NCBI RefSeq assembly: GCF_900110835.1
Contig: NZ_FOJG01000001.1
Coordinates: forward strand, 4,153,800 to 4,217,799
Source: Chitinophaga arvensicola
GTDB taxonomy: Bacteria > Bacteroidota > Bacteroidia > Chitinophagales > Chitinophagaceae
DNA length: 64,000 nucleotides
Direction of reading: 5' to 3'
Positions 1 to 8,183 of this stretch are shown piece by piece. Within the stretch, counting starts at the first letter, position 1. Every line of letters starts with the position of its first letter. Under the pieces are notes generated by a model. That model was not told the DNA's origin and did not search any database. It saw only the letters and a program-made list of their open reading frames with translations. The position numbers and the translations under genes are program-made.

Positions 1-1
1 A

Positions 2-385
2 CCTTTCAACAACAGCACCGGACCCGAAAGGAGTAACCTCTTTGCTATCGCTGAAGACAGGTGGACACCAGACAATCCCAACCCCAATGCCTTCTATCCA
101 CGACTGGCATACGGCAATGCCGATAATAAAAATAACTCGGCCACTTCCACCTGGTGGGTAAAGGATATCGGCTTCCTGCGCCTTAAGACAGCAGATTTTG
201 GCTACAACTTTCCTAAAGGTACCCTTAAAAGAATGGGATTAAAAAATGCCCGGTTATATGTACAAGGCTTAAACCTATTCTATTGGAGCAAGTTCAAGTT
301 ATGGGATCCGGAACTCAACACCAGCAATGGTACAAACTACCCTTTAACAAGATCTGTCAATATAGGTCTCCAGGCAAACTTTTAG
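2..385 (+). CDS. SusC/RagA-type TonB-dependent receptor, C-terminal fragment
   Basis: The reading frame is open from the window edge to a TAG stop and gives 127 residues; the start lies outside the window. The fragment has the last beta-strands of a SusC-type outer-membrane barrel: a segment with WWVKDIGFLRLKT, then YVQGLNLFYW, then a final strand ending in IGLQANF with a terminal aromatic residue, as is usual for barrel insertion. A SusD gene follows 63 bp downstream, the standard SusC-SusD order. The pair would import an oligosaccharide or peptide across the outer membrane with TonB energy. The substrate cannot be told from this fragment. Confidence 0.9.
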   Translation, partial: PFNNSTGPERSNLFAIAEDRWTPDNPNPNAFYPRLAYGNADNKNNSATSTWWVKDIGFLRLKTADFGYNFPKGTLKRMGLKNARLYVQGLNLFYWSKFKLWDPELNTSNGTNYPLTRSVNIGLQANF

Positions 386-448
386 CCGTATTTGCCACAA
401 GTATAAAATCAGCCTGCTACCCGATTAACAGATAAAACTGACATGTAA

Positions 449-2251
449 ATGAAAAAGACATTCATCATACTGACCACGCTCCTGGCATTAACTTTTTCTT
501 CCTGTAAAAAGTACCTGGATCTGGCGCCCGATAATTTAATGACCATAGACGATATATTCAAGTCGAAACAGAGCACCGATAATTTCCTGGCCAATGTATA
601 TTTTTCTTTGCCCAATGAGCTGGAACAGCGGTTTACAGGTAATGAGAACTCCGGTCCCTGGACGGGGGCCAGTGATGAGTCAAAGTATAACTGGTCTTTC
701 AACTATACCAATGTGATGAACATGGACGTATGGACAAGAACCGATAACGAGGTAAGTACCTATTGGACCAACTATTACAAAGCCATACGCAATGCTTCTT
801 ACCTCATCCAGAATATAGACAAGGCCAATTCTGCTGAAGTCAACGACGCATTAAAGAAACAATATAAGGCCGAAGCGAGGGCGCTTCGGGCCATGTTCTA
901 TTTCTTCCTGGTACGTACCTACGGCCCGGTAGTGCTGCTGGGCGAAAACCCTATTGACGTTAATACCCCGGCAGATCAGTTGAAGCTGTCCCGCTCTCCA
1001 TTTGATAATTGTATCGATTTTATCACCACGCAGCTGGATCAGGCGGCGGCAGACCTGGGAAGCGACATTCCGGGAGGAAAGGAGTATGGCAGGATCACCA
1101 GCGGCGTGTGTAAGGCCTATAAGATCCAGGCACTGATGCTGGCGGCAAGTCCCCTCTGGAATGGCAACGCCGACTACGCCAACTTCAAAAACAGCGACGG
1201 CACCTTGCTGGCAAGTACCAGTTATGATCCCGGTAAATGGAAAAAGGCAGCGGATGCGGCAAAAGAATTCCTGGACACCTATGTCCCCAAATACTATGAC
1301 CTGTACCGGGAGCAGGACGATGATCCCTTTACAGCTGCGTACCTGTCGTGCAGAAATGTGATGACAAATGAATGGAACAAGGAATGGATTTACGGCCGTC
1401 CCAACTCTAATAGTTATATGCGCTATGACAGAACACCGTTTCACGCGGGCCTGTCGGCAGATGAGCATGGAGCAGGCGCCCATGGCGCTACGCAGGCGAT
1501 GGTGGATGCCTATTTTACAAAAAACGGATTACCCATCACCGACCCTGCCGCCGGGTATACCGCTGGCGGTTTTTCCAGTTTTCAAGCCCCGTTTGATGTG
1601 ACTGCCCGGAGTACTTATAACCCGTGGACGAACAGGGAGCCCCGTTTCTACGTAGGCATCACCTACAACAACAGTTATTGGCTTTACCAGACAGGCGGCG
1701 TTACCATTATTTCCAATATGGAAAAGAGCGGGAACTCCGGCAGGGATCAAAGTACTTCTGACGTGTCGCCTACCGGGTATGTGGTACGGAAAGATGTGGC
1801 CGGCAACGACAATAGTCGCGGCGTAGTATACCTGAGGCTGGCGCAGATCTTTCTCGACTATGCCGAAGCCCTCAATGAATCCAGCCCGGGGGCCGCTGAT
1901 ATATTAAAATATCTGAACCTGGTACGCAGCCGGGCAGGCATACCCGGCTATGATGGTGTATCCATTCCGGTGCCTTCCGGTCAGGCTGCCGTACGGCAGG
2001 CCATCCGGGCGGAGAGAAGGGTGGAACTGGCCTTTGAAAGCGTACGGTATTTTGATGTCCGCCGCTGGAAAATTGCTAAAACCATGGGGAACGGGCCGGT
2101 ATACGGTATGAATTTAAATGGAAACGGCCCTGATTTCTATAAAAGTACGGTCATCGAAACAAGGACATTTACGGACCGCGACTATTTATTCCCTATTCCC
2201 TATCAGCAGATCTTAATTAATCCTGCACTGGTGCAAAACCCAGGCTGGTAA
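449..2251 (+). CDS. SusD/RagB family nutrient-binding outer-membrane lipoprotein
   Basis: A 600-residue protein with a lipoprotein signal peptide; the lipobox FSSC puts the lipidated Cys at residue 19, followed by KKYLDLAPDN, a typical SusD start. The C-terminal part has the conserved family pattern RAERRVELAFE followed by RYFDVRRWK. SusD proteins are alpha-helical (TPR-like) lids that sit on the SusC barrel and capture substrate at the cell surface. The gene follows the SusC end by 63 bp and is followed by a hairpin terminator, so it closes the operon. No enzyme gene follows that would suggest a substrate. The length is normal to slightly long for the family. Confidence 0.95.
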   Translation: MKKTFIILTTLLALTFSSCKKYLDLAPDNLMTIDDIFKSKQSTDNFLANVYFSLPNELEQRFTGNENSGPWTGASDESKYNWSFNYTNVMNMDVWTRTDNEVSTYWTNYYKAIRNASYLIQNIDKANSAEVNDALKKQYKAEARALRAMFYFFLVRTYGPVVLLGENPIDVNTPADQLKLSRSPFDNCIDFITTQLDQAAADLGSDIPGGKEYGRITSGVCKAYKIQALMLAASPLWNGNADYANFKNSDGTLLASTSYDPGKWKKAADAAKEFLDTYVPKYYDLYREQDDDPFTAAYLSCRNVMTNEWNKEWIYGRPNSNSYMRYDRTPFHAGLSADEHGAGAHGATQAMVDAYFTKNGLPITDPAAGYTAGGFSSFQAPFDVTARSTYNPWTNREPRFYVGITYNNSYWLYQTGGVTIISNMEKSGNSGRDQSTSDVSPTGYVVRKDVAGNDNSRGVVYLRLAQIFLDYAEALNESSPGAADILKYLNLVRSRAGIPGYDGVSIPVPSGQAAVRQAIRAERRVELAFESVRYFDVRRWKIAKTMGNGPVYGMNLNGNGPDFYKSTVIETRTFTDRDYLFPIPYQQILINPALVQNPGW

Positions 2252-2307
2252 GACCGCAGATTTCTGAAGGTTGGAAATTTACCGTTAACCATTAAACAGG
2301 AAAGGTT

Positions 2308-2350
2308 CCAATGCTCCGGCAGCCTCCCGGGCAGGAGCATTGGTTTTGTT
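2308..2350 (+). terminator. Rho-independent terminator after susD
   Basis: Perfect 10-bp inverted repeat CCAATGCTCC (2308-2317) and GGAGCATTGG (2334-2343), followed by TTTTGTT. It lies about 55 bp after the SusD stop and ends the SusC-SusD transcript. Confidence 0.75.
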
Positions 2351-2459
2351 ATCGTCAACAGCACCACTGGTAGCTTAAAATGATGATTTGAGTTGTGACA
2401 ATGCACAAGAGCATTCTTAAATGCAAAGAGTATCTCGTTTGCTCAATAAATTATAACTG

Positions 2460-3158
2460 ATGGAAGCAAAAATTCTCCTGGTTGAAGATGATGTAGATCT
2501 GGGAAATTTGATCAGACAATGTTTTGAGATAAATGATTTCCAGGTCGATGTTGTAGCAGATGGAAGAGAAGCATACGAACTGATGGATAAAAATCCAGGG
2601 CATTATAATCTCCTGCTGATAGAGGCTTCATTACCTGGTATGGATGGGTTTGAGCTTGCGGAGAAAATAAAGGATATGGGCTGTGATACCTGTTTTGTTT
2701 TGTTTACTCAATGCGGAAGTAAAGGAGATCGCATACGTGGATTAAAAATTGGCGCCACGGATTGTATTTCAAAGCCGATAGACGTCGATGAACTTATACT
2801 TCGGTCGTACAACATTATCAGGCGTTTGTCTACCAGATTTTTATTTGACAGAAATGTTATCCAGTGTGGTGATGTGCGGCTCAATAGCGTATCAATGATG
2901 CTTTATGTAGGGTCGCGTGTTGAAATGCGGGTGAGCGCCAGTGAATCCGTACTACTGAATTTTTTGCTTAGCAACGAAAACAGGTTGGTAACCCGCAGGG
3001 AGATATTGGGTCATTTTCAAAAAAACAGTCACCCTTTTAGTGGACGTAGTATGGACGTTTTTATTTTCAGGTTGCGCAAGCGCCTGGAGGCATCCCGGTT
3101 TGTACGTATCGATTCTGTGTATGGCCGGGGATTTATTTTAAGCGTAAGAGACAGATAA
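2460..3158 (+). CDS. OmpR/PhoB-family response regulator with Glu in place of the phosphoacceptor Asp
   Basis: A 232-residue two-domain regulator. The receiver domain (about residues 3-118) keeps the acidic pair D10-D11, the switch residue T83 and the lysine K105 (SKP). At the phosphorylation site the sequence is LLLIEASLPGMDGF, with E55 (codon GAG, 2622-2624) where the family has Asp. The C-terminal part (about 130-230) is a winged-helix OmpR domain with TRREIL, FIFRLRKRLE and VYGRGFIL. No histidine kinase lies nearby. An Asp-to-Glu change often mimics the phosphorylated state, so this may be a constitutively active or phosphorylation-independent DNA-binding regulator; that is inference. It begins 110 bp after the susD terminator and is probably monocistronic. 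Confidence 0.92.
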   Translation: MEAKILLVEDDVDLGNLIRQCFEINDFQVDVVADGREAYELMDKNPGHYNLLLIEASLPGMDGFELAEKIKDMGCDTCFVLFTQCGSKGDRIRGLKIGATDCISKPIDVDELILRSYNIIRRLSTRFLFDRNVIQCGDVRLNSVSMMLYVGSRVEMRVSASESVLLNFLLSNENRLVTRREILGHFQKNSHPFSGRSMDVFIFRLRKRLEASRFVRIDSVYGRGFILSVRDR

Positions 3159-3308
3159 TTTGAAAAATTACCTCGCGGGCAATACCCCTCGCCTTTAAAT
3201 CCTTGATGCTTTTCAGCGTAATAAATCAGATACGTTAAAAGGTCTGCTCCAGTTTATGAAAAAGGATTTTTCGGAGTTTTCATTGAGATCAATATTTAAA
3301 AAATGCAC

Positions 3309-4829
3309 CTAATATTTTTTCTCTTCTACAATTTCATCTTTTATTCGCTGCCTTATGTCGATGTTGGCGCCCGTAAAAAGGAAAATTGTTGTTCCGTATT
3401 CCCGTGCATTCGGATTGGTGATCGCATCAGCTGCCACGCCGGTACGGAAATAAGCACCTGTTTGTTGCAATTCGTCATCCTTGTCAGAATAGTTTTTTAC
3501 TCTGATCAGGTTTTCATACCGCTGGTCCAGTACAAACCAGTTGATATAATCGGCATTGAATGAAACGGCCTGTATCCCTTTTTTAGAATAATAATTTATG
3601 GCGCCTGCCTGTCCATAATTATCACAAAGTACCATGGTCTTGCTCCGGGTGGGTAGCTGCGCATAAATACTATCCACTTTGTGAGCGAGTTCCTGCCATC
3701 CAAGCATGTCTGCAAAGTCCTGCGGTAAGGCATGGTCTTTACCATCTTCCCAGCGAAGACGTCCCAATCTTTTATATTGCTGCTGGTGTTTCAGGATATA
3801 TTCGGGACCATTATTTGGAAAAGCAACCTTGTACATTGGAAAGAAGGCAAGCAGGGGGATTATAATTACCAAAGGGCGTAAATATCTTTTCCAGTCACCC
3901 GACAATGCCCTTGAAAGAAAAACAGCACCAAAAGCCATATACACCGGATATACTCCCATGGCATAATAATCTTTTGCCTTAAAGTAGATGAAGATAGACA
4001 AGGTGAAGATGAATGTCCAGAAGAAGAGTCTGTATTTTTGAAACGGTTTGTATAATACCAAGGCACCTAATCCAGATAAAATCACAACTGCTGCACCAAA
4101 AAAGAAAAGCAACTGGGATTTTAAAAAGTCTGCCCTGTTCACATTCACTAATTGGTAGCGCGCTAACTCTTTCATGTGACGAACAACCGGAAAATCGTTG
4201 TTGTATTGCCATAGCAGATTGGGAAGAATAAGTACTAATGCAAGTAAAGCTGCCAGATAGAGTCCCTGACGGGTAAATACTTTTCGTTGAGGTGATAGTA
4301 CCAGTGCCGGAAGAAACCCGAGGAGCAGGAATATTATGTTGTATTTATTCAGGAATCCAATGGCGAAAACAATGGCGGCAAGGAACAGCCATTTCTGCCT
4401 TTCGGAATTGATATACTTTATGGTGCAGTAGTAAAAGGCCGTCCAGCTCAGAACATCTAATGAATTAGGCTGGTAGAAGATATTTAAAGCCAATATGGCT
4501 GAAAATAGTACACAGGTTGCTCCTGTAATTAACGCGAACAGATCTCCGCCTAGTTCTTCAATTGCCTTCCATACTATCAGGATCGTCAAGGCTCCGAATA
4601 GCGCAGGAAAGAACTTAATCCAGAAGATTGAATTTCCCAGCAGCATGATCAGAAAGGAAATCCAGGAAGTCACGGGAGGCACCGATAAGTAGCCCCATGC
4701 CAGGTGGTGTGCCTGATCAAGATGTAAATACTCATCCCGTTGTAAATCGTATTCAGGGCTTATCAGTATATATTGTAATAAGAATTTTAATATGATGAAT
4801 CCTGCTAAAACTATTGTTCTTTTTTTCAT
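3309..4829 (-). CDS. GT39/ArnT-like membrane glycosyltransferase
   Basis: A 506-residue polytopic membrane protein with about ten hydrophobic segments. The first periplasmic loop contains YDLQRDEYLHLDQAHHLAWG (from residue 27), the acidic signature of GT-C enzymes such as protein mannosyltransferases and ArnT, with D32/E33 as the likely catalytic acids. A soluble C-terminal region follows the membrane part from about residue 340. The family transfers a sugar from a polyprenyl-phosphate donor to a lipid or protein on the periplasmic side; the acceptor here is unknown. The gene stands alone, convergent with the response regulator and divergent from the next small secreted protein. Confidence 0.85.
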   Translation of the reverse strand: MKKRTIVLAGFIILKFLLQYILISPEYDLQRDEYLHLDQAHHLAWGYLSVPPVTSWISFLIMLLGNSIFWIKFFPALFGALTILIVWKAIEELGGDLFALITGATCVLFSAILALNIFYQPNSLDVLSWTAFYYCTIKYINSERQKWLFLAAIVFAIGFLNKYNIIFLLLGFLPALVLSPQRKVFTRQGLYLAALLALVLILPNLLWQYNNDFPVVRHMKELARYQLVNVNRADFLKSQLLFFFGAAVVILSGLGALVLYKPFQKYRLFFWTFIFTLSIFIYFKAKDYYAMGVYPVYMAFGAVFLSRALSGDWKRYLRPLVIIIPLLAFFPMYKVAFPNNGPEYILKHQQQYKRLGRLRWEDGKDHALPQDFADMLGWQELAHKVDSIYAQLPTRSKTMVLCDNYGQAGAINYYSKKGIQAVSFNADYINWFVLDQRYENLIRVKNYSDKDDELQQTGAYFRTGVAADAITNPNAREYGTTIFLFTGANIDIRQRIKDEIVEEKKY

Positions 4830-5116
4830 GAGTAATTATTAATACGGGTTTGTAATAAAAAGACATTTATTACAGTTATCATGTGCGCTTTATACGGGAT
4901 AAAATATGAACCAAGATAAAAAATTTCTTTTAGCTATTGAATGGAAAAAAAGATAAAGTATGAATGGAGGTAGGCGTGGGGGGATTATTCTATTTCTTCT
5001 ATGATCAGTATTTGTCTATCTTTACTATGTCTTCTACATTTAAGTATTCAGAAATTTGCTTGAAACGGATTCCCGTGGATATTGTGCACCTGTTATCCCG
5101 GACAAAAATAATTTTA

Positions 5117-5623
5117 ATGAAACCTTGGAACAGTTTATTAACCCCAGCTACAATACTGAAACTCCGGATATTCATATGCCTGATGTTGCTGAACTGCATC
5201 GTTTTTGCACAAACCGGACCCGCAGGACATCCCGCTTTATCTGTTACACTGAAAAAAGGATATCTGCTCGTTTTTTTAGAAAAGGTGCAGGGCGCAAATT
5301 TATATCGCCAACCCAGAATTAAGTTAGGCCGGACTTTAAGAAAGATTAAAGGTTATGATGATAACAATGTTTCATCGCCTGTACTAAAGGTTTCTCCTGA
5401 TGGTTCCTATCTCGCTATGGATCATATTATCATGGGCTATGTTTACCGGTCTGAAAAGGATAGTGTATACCATGAAAACTATAGCTGTGTCATTGTAGAT
5501 TTAAAGAAGGCAGCAGTAATACGTTATCTTCAATCGGATTGTGATGGCGCCTGGGATGAAAATCGTAAATGGATTAGTAATGCAAACAGGCATTTGCCAA
5601 TATCCGGCAAGCACAGCCAATAA
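5117..5623 (+). CDS. Small secreted protein of unknown function
   Basis: I do not recognise this family. The open frame begins at 4964, but the Met at 5117 starts a good signal peptide (MKPWN, then a hydrophobic run ending VFAQ), so I prefer this start and a mature protein of about 135 residues. The mature part has KVSPDGSYLAM, like one blade of a WD40/PD40 propeller, but there is room for only about two blades, so it may be a truncated propeller or a different small beta domain. A convergent lipoprotein gene follows. The high AT content upstream suggests that the 4830-5116 stretch is divergent promoter region. Confidence 0.55.
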   Translation: MKPWNSLLTPATILKLRIFICLMLLNCIVFAQTGPAGHPALSVTLKKGYLLVFLEKVQGANLYRQPRIKLGRTLRKIKGYDDNNVSSPVLKVSPDGSYLAMDHIIMGYVYRSEKDSVYHENYSCVIVDLKKAAVIRYLQSDCDGAWDENRKWISNANRHLPISGKHSQ

Positions 5624-5664
5624 ACCCGCTGGTTATTTTTGCCAGGCATAGTCAAAGGATTGGG

Positions 5665-6153
5665 TTATTTCTCGCTTGTAATAGATGCTACACCTCCTGT
5701 TTGTATTTCATTATCAACGTAAAGTTCATAAAAGTCGCAGCTGTAGGTTACCGATCCCATGGATGCGTGAGGGCGCAGCTGGTATTTAAAATTATGAATA
5801 GCATGTATTTTACCGTCCGGTAGCCTTAAATAAACAGTGTCGCTTAGTCCGATCTCTTTTTCCCAAAAGCAATATCGCTGGTTTCTCAATGTCTTATTTG
5901 ATATATCTGTAAACTTTATCTCCTCCCATTTCCCACGTCCGTCCCGGGAATCCGACAGTTTGACCCGGATTCCTTTTGTTCCATCGACAGTAAAGTTATT
6001 GAGATAAATGCCAAGTCCGCTAATGGTTCTTTGGGTTCCACAATCTTCGTTTCCTGTTGTATGATTGCCAGATGGACGACAAGCTTCAAAAGCAGTTATC
6101 AATAAAATAAAAAAAACAACCCGGCATGAATTACTTTTAACACAGATTCTCAT
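5665..6153 (-). CDS. Hypothetical lipoprotein
   Basis: A 162-residue protein with a signal peptide and a plausible lipobox ending at C25 (TAFEAC). The remainder is beta-rich with several aromatic residues (NQRYCFWEKEIGL, YSCDFYELYV) and four further cysteines. I do not recognise the family. It is convergent with the small secreted protein at 5117 and divergent from the GxGYxYP gene, and belongs to no obvious operon. Confidence 0.6.
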   Translation of the reverse strand: MRICVKSNSCRVVFFILLITAFEACRPSGNHTTGNEDCGTQRTISGLGIYLNNFTVDGTKGIRVKLSDSRDGRGKWEEIKFTDISNKTLRNQRYCFWEKEIGLSDTVYLRLPDGKIHAIHNFKYQLRPHASMGSVTYSCDFYELYVDNEIQTGGVASITSEK

Positions 6154-6216
6154 GGTAAAGCATTAGACCTGAACACCGCAAATATCTTACCACGACAAAT
6201 CATCTTAAGTTAATCA

Positions 6217-8124
6217 ATGATCATGATAAGAAAGGCCGTCATAGCAGCCACCTTGCTGACAAGTATATTCCACGTTAATGCGCAAACGAAACAACCACGG
6301 ATTGGGATGCTGGACATGAACTACACGGTTCATTTTGATCTCCGATACAAGGACAGTATAAAGATTGCCTGGGACCATACGCATGCCATGGCCACATTAC
6401 AGGGAATTGTTAACCGGAAGTATCCGCAATTGTATATTTTCCTGGTAGAAAATGAAGGTATTAATATAGACAGATACTGGTGGAATAAATACCGGCAGCG
6501 CGACAAATGGTTATCAGGAAGAGATACCGTGTTGTATCCGGATATAGTCTCGGTGATAGCTGCCTATCAAAAAAACATCAGGGGTGCTGTTGTGTATGAT
6601 CCGGCAGTAGCGGCTACCAGCAATATTGCTTCTTCCATAGCCGGATTGGAGGACCTGGTCGCCATCCGCTACGATACTTCTCCGGGCAGTCTTTATTCAC
6701 AGGTAGTTATAAACGGCCCCCGCTTACCGGTAAGGGTCTGGCTGGTGAATAAGAACGGAACTTCCCTGTTTACCGGCCGGGGGACCGTGCCTGGCACACA
6801 GCGGCCTTCCACAGGCTCTGTCAAGAACGATGCGTACAGATGGTTTATTACGAATTATTTAGCCAAAGGGAGATGTAATACGGCATATGGCGCCTATTAT
6901 ATCGACCAGGCATGGATGACTCATCCGGGCATAGCTGCCAGGAATCATCATACGCTGAGTAATCATGATTTCTTTGTGAGCCGGAAGGGATTCTTCTTTG
7001 ATTTAAGCCCCTGGAGCGATGAACAGGCCACAGATGATCCACAGCAAAAAGCAGGTACCGATCTGGAGACAATGAAAGAGATCCTGTTGATCGCCTACAA
7101 ACAAAATAAAGGGAAGAAATATGCGTATCTCGGAGGGTTTCCTCCATGGGCCTATAAGTATACACAGCATGCCAAAGGCAGTCACGAAGATGTGGCCACC
7201 GAATGGGAATATTCAAAAGTTATCAGCGCTTACAATGCCTTTAAGGATGCAGACGCCATCAACTATGGAGCGTTGGCGAATGCTTCGTTCTGGCAGCATT
7301 TCCCACTAAAGAAAAAGTACCCGCAGCCCTGGATAACGGCCGACAGTCTCCGGGCACGGGGCTACCTGACTGCTGAGGGAAAAGTAAATGTAAACAAACG
7401 GAATTTTATCATTTTTTATGTGGGCGATTATGACGCCTCGTCCTGGGTATCACAAACTACGCCTACCATATGGGATAGCCCCGGGAGAGGTAAAGTCCCC
7501 TTGATGTGGTGTATCAGCCCTGTCTTGGCCGAGCGGATACCCATGGCCCTGGACTATCGCAGGGAAACAGCTACCGCCAATGATTATTTTGCGGCCGCCG
7601 ATAACGGTGCCGGCTACCTGATGCCTGGTATGCTGCAGGCGCCACGACCGTTATCAGGACTTCCGGATGGGGTACAAGCCTGGGCGGCGCATAATAAGCC
7701 GTATTATCAGCGTTGGGGATTGTCCATTACAGGATTTATTATCGACGGGCATGCACCGGGACTTAACACCAAAGGAATCAATGCTTATGAGACATTTAGT
7801 CCGAATGGCATTATACCACAGAAATCTCCGCTCACTCTACTGCATAACAATATGCCGGTATTAAGAGCGGGTGATGATGTGAATGAAGATGATCCCCGGG
7901 AAGCGGCAAAGCATATCCTGCAACGGGTGCGGCAGCGGGAAGGGGCGGTTCCATTCCATTGGTTCCGGAATATTCTGAAAGATCCTTCCTGGTATGTGAA
8001 GGTGATGAAGGAGCTTCAGGCGCTGGATTCTTCCATTGAGCTGCTGGATGCGCCGGCATTTTTTGAGCTGTACCGGATTTACCTGAAGGAAAACCCTATT
8101 GCTGCAGCGGGAAAAGTTCAATGA
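6217..8124 (+). CDS. GxGYxYP domain-containing protein (putative glycoside hydrolase family)
   Basis: A 635-residue secreted protein with a signal peptide ending HVNAQ. Early on it has HAMATLQGIVNRKYPQLYI, typical of the N-terminal domain of the GxGYxYP family, and around residue 464 it has GAGYLMP, the family-naming motif with Met where Tyr is usual. GxGYxYP proteins are annotated as putative carbohydrate-active enzymes; no reaction is firmly known to me. There are two possible ATG starts six bases apart (6217, 6223). The gene stands alone, convergent with the metalloprotease operon, with a shared bidirectional terminator. Confidence 0.8.
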   Translation: MIMIRKAVIAATLLTSIFHVNAQTKQPRIGMLDMNYTVHFDLRYKDSIKIAWDHTHAMATLQGIVNRKYPQLYIFLVENEGINIDRYWWNKYRQRDKWLSGRDTVLYPDIVSVIAAYQKNIRGAVVYDPAVAATSNIASSIAGLEDLVAIRYDTSPGSLYSQVVINGPRLPVRVWLVNKNGTSLFTGRGTVPGTQRPSTGSVKNDAYRWFITNYLAKGRCNTAYGAYYIDQAWMTHPGIAARNHHTLSNHDFFVSRKGFFFDLSPWSDEQATDDPQQKAGTDLETMKEILLIAYKQNKGKKYAYLGGFPPWAYKYTQHAKGSHEDVATEWEYSKVISAYNAFKDADAINYGALANASFWQHFPLKKKYPQPWITADSLRARGYLTAEGKVNVNKRNFIIFYVGDYDASSWVSQTTPTIWDSPGRGKVPLMWCISPVLAERIPMALDYRRETATANDYFAAADNGAGYLMPGMLQAPRPLSGLPDGVQAWAAHNKPYYQRWGLSITGFIIDGHAPGLNTKGINAYETFSPNGIIPQKSPLTLLHNNMPVLRAGDDVNEDDPREAAKHILQRVRQREGAVPFHWFRNILKDPSWYVKVMKELQALDSSIELLDAPAFFELYRIYLKENPIAAAGKVQ

Positions 8125-8133
8125 TCCAGTTAT

Positions 8134-8168
8134 AAAAAAGGCCGCTTTGCTTTCGCAAAACGGCCCTT
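8134..8168. terminator. Bidirectional terminator between convergent genes
   Basis: Inverted repeat GGCCGCTTTGC (8140-8150), loop TTTC, GCAAAACGGCC (8155-8165), with one mismatch. A-rich sequence lies on the left side and CTT on the right, so it can serve both the GxGYxYP gene (plus) and the metalloprotease operon (minus). Confidence 0.75.
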
Positions 8169-8183
8169 AGCTTTCATAGGGAA

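Noticed and set aside
851..1483. 210-codon open frame on the minus strand inside susD
   Set aside because: It lies wholly antisense to a clear SusD gene and has no recognisable domain.
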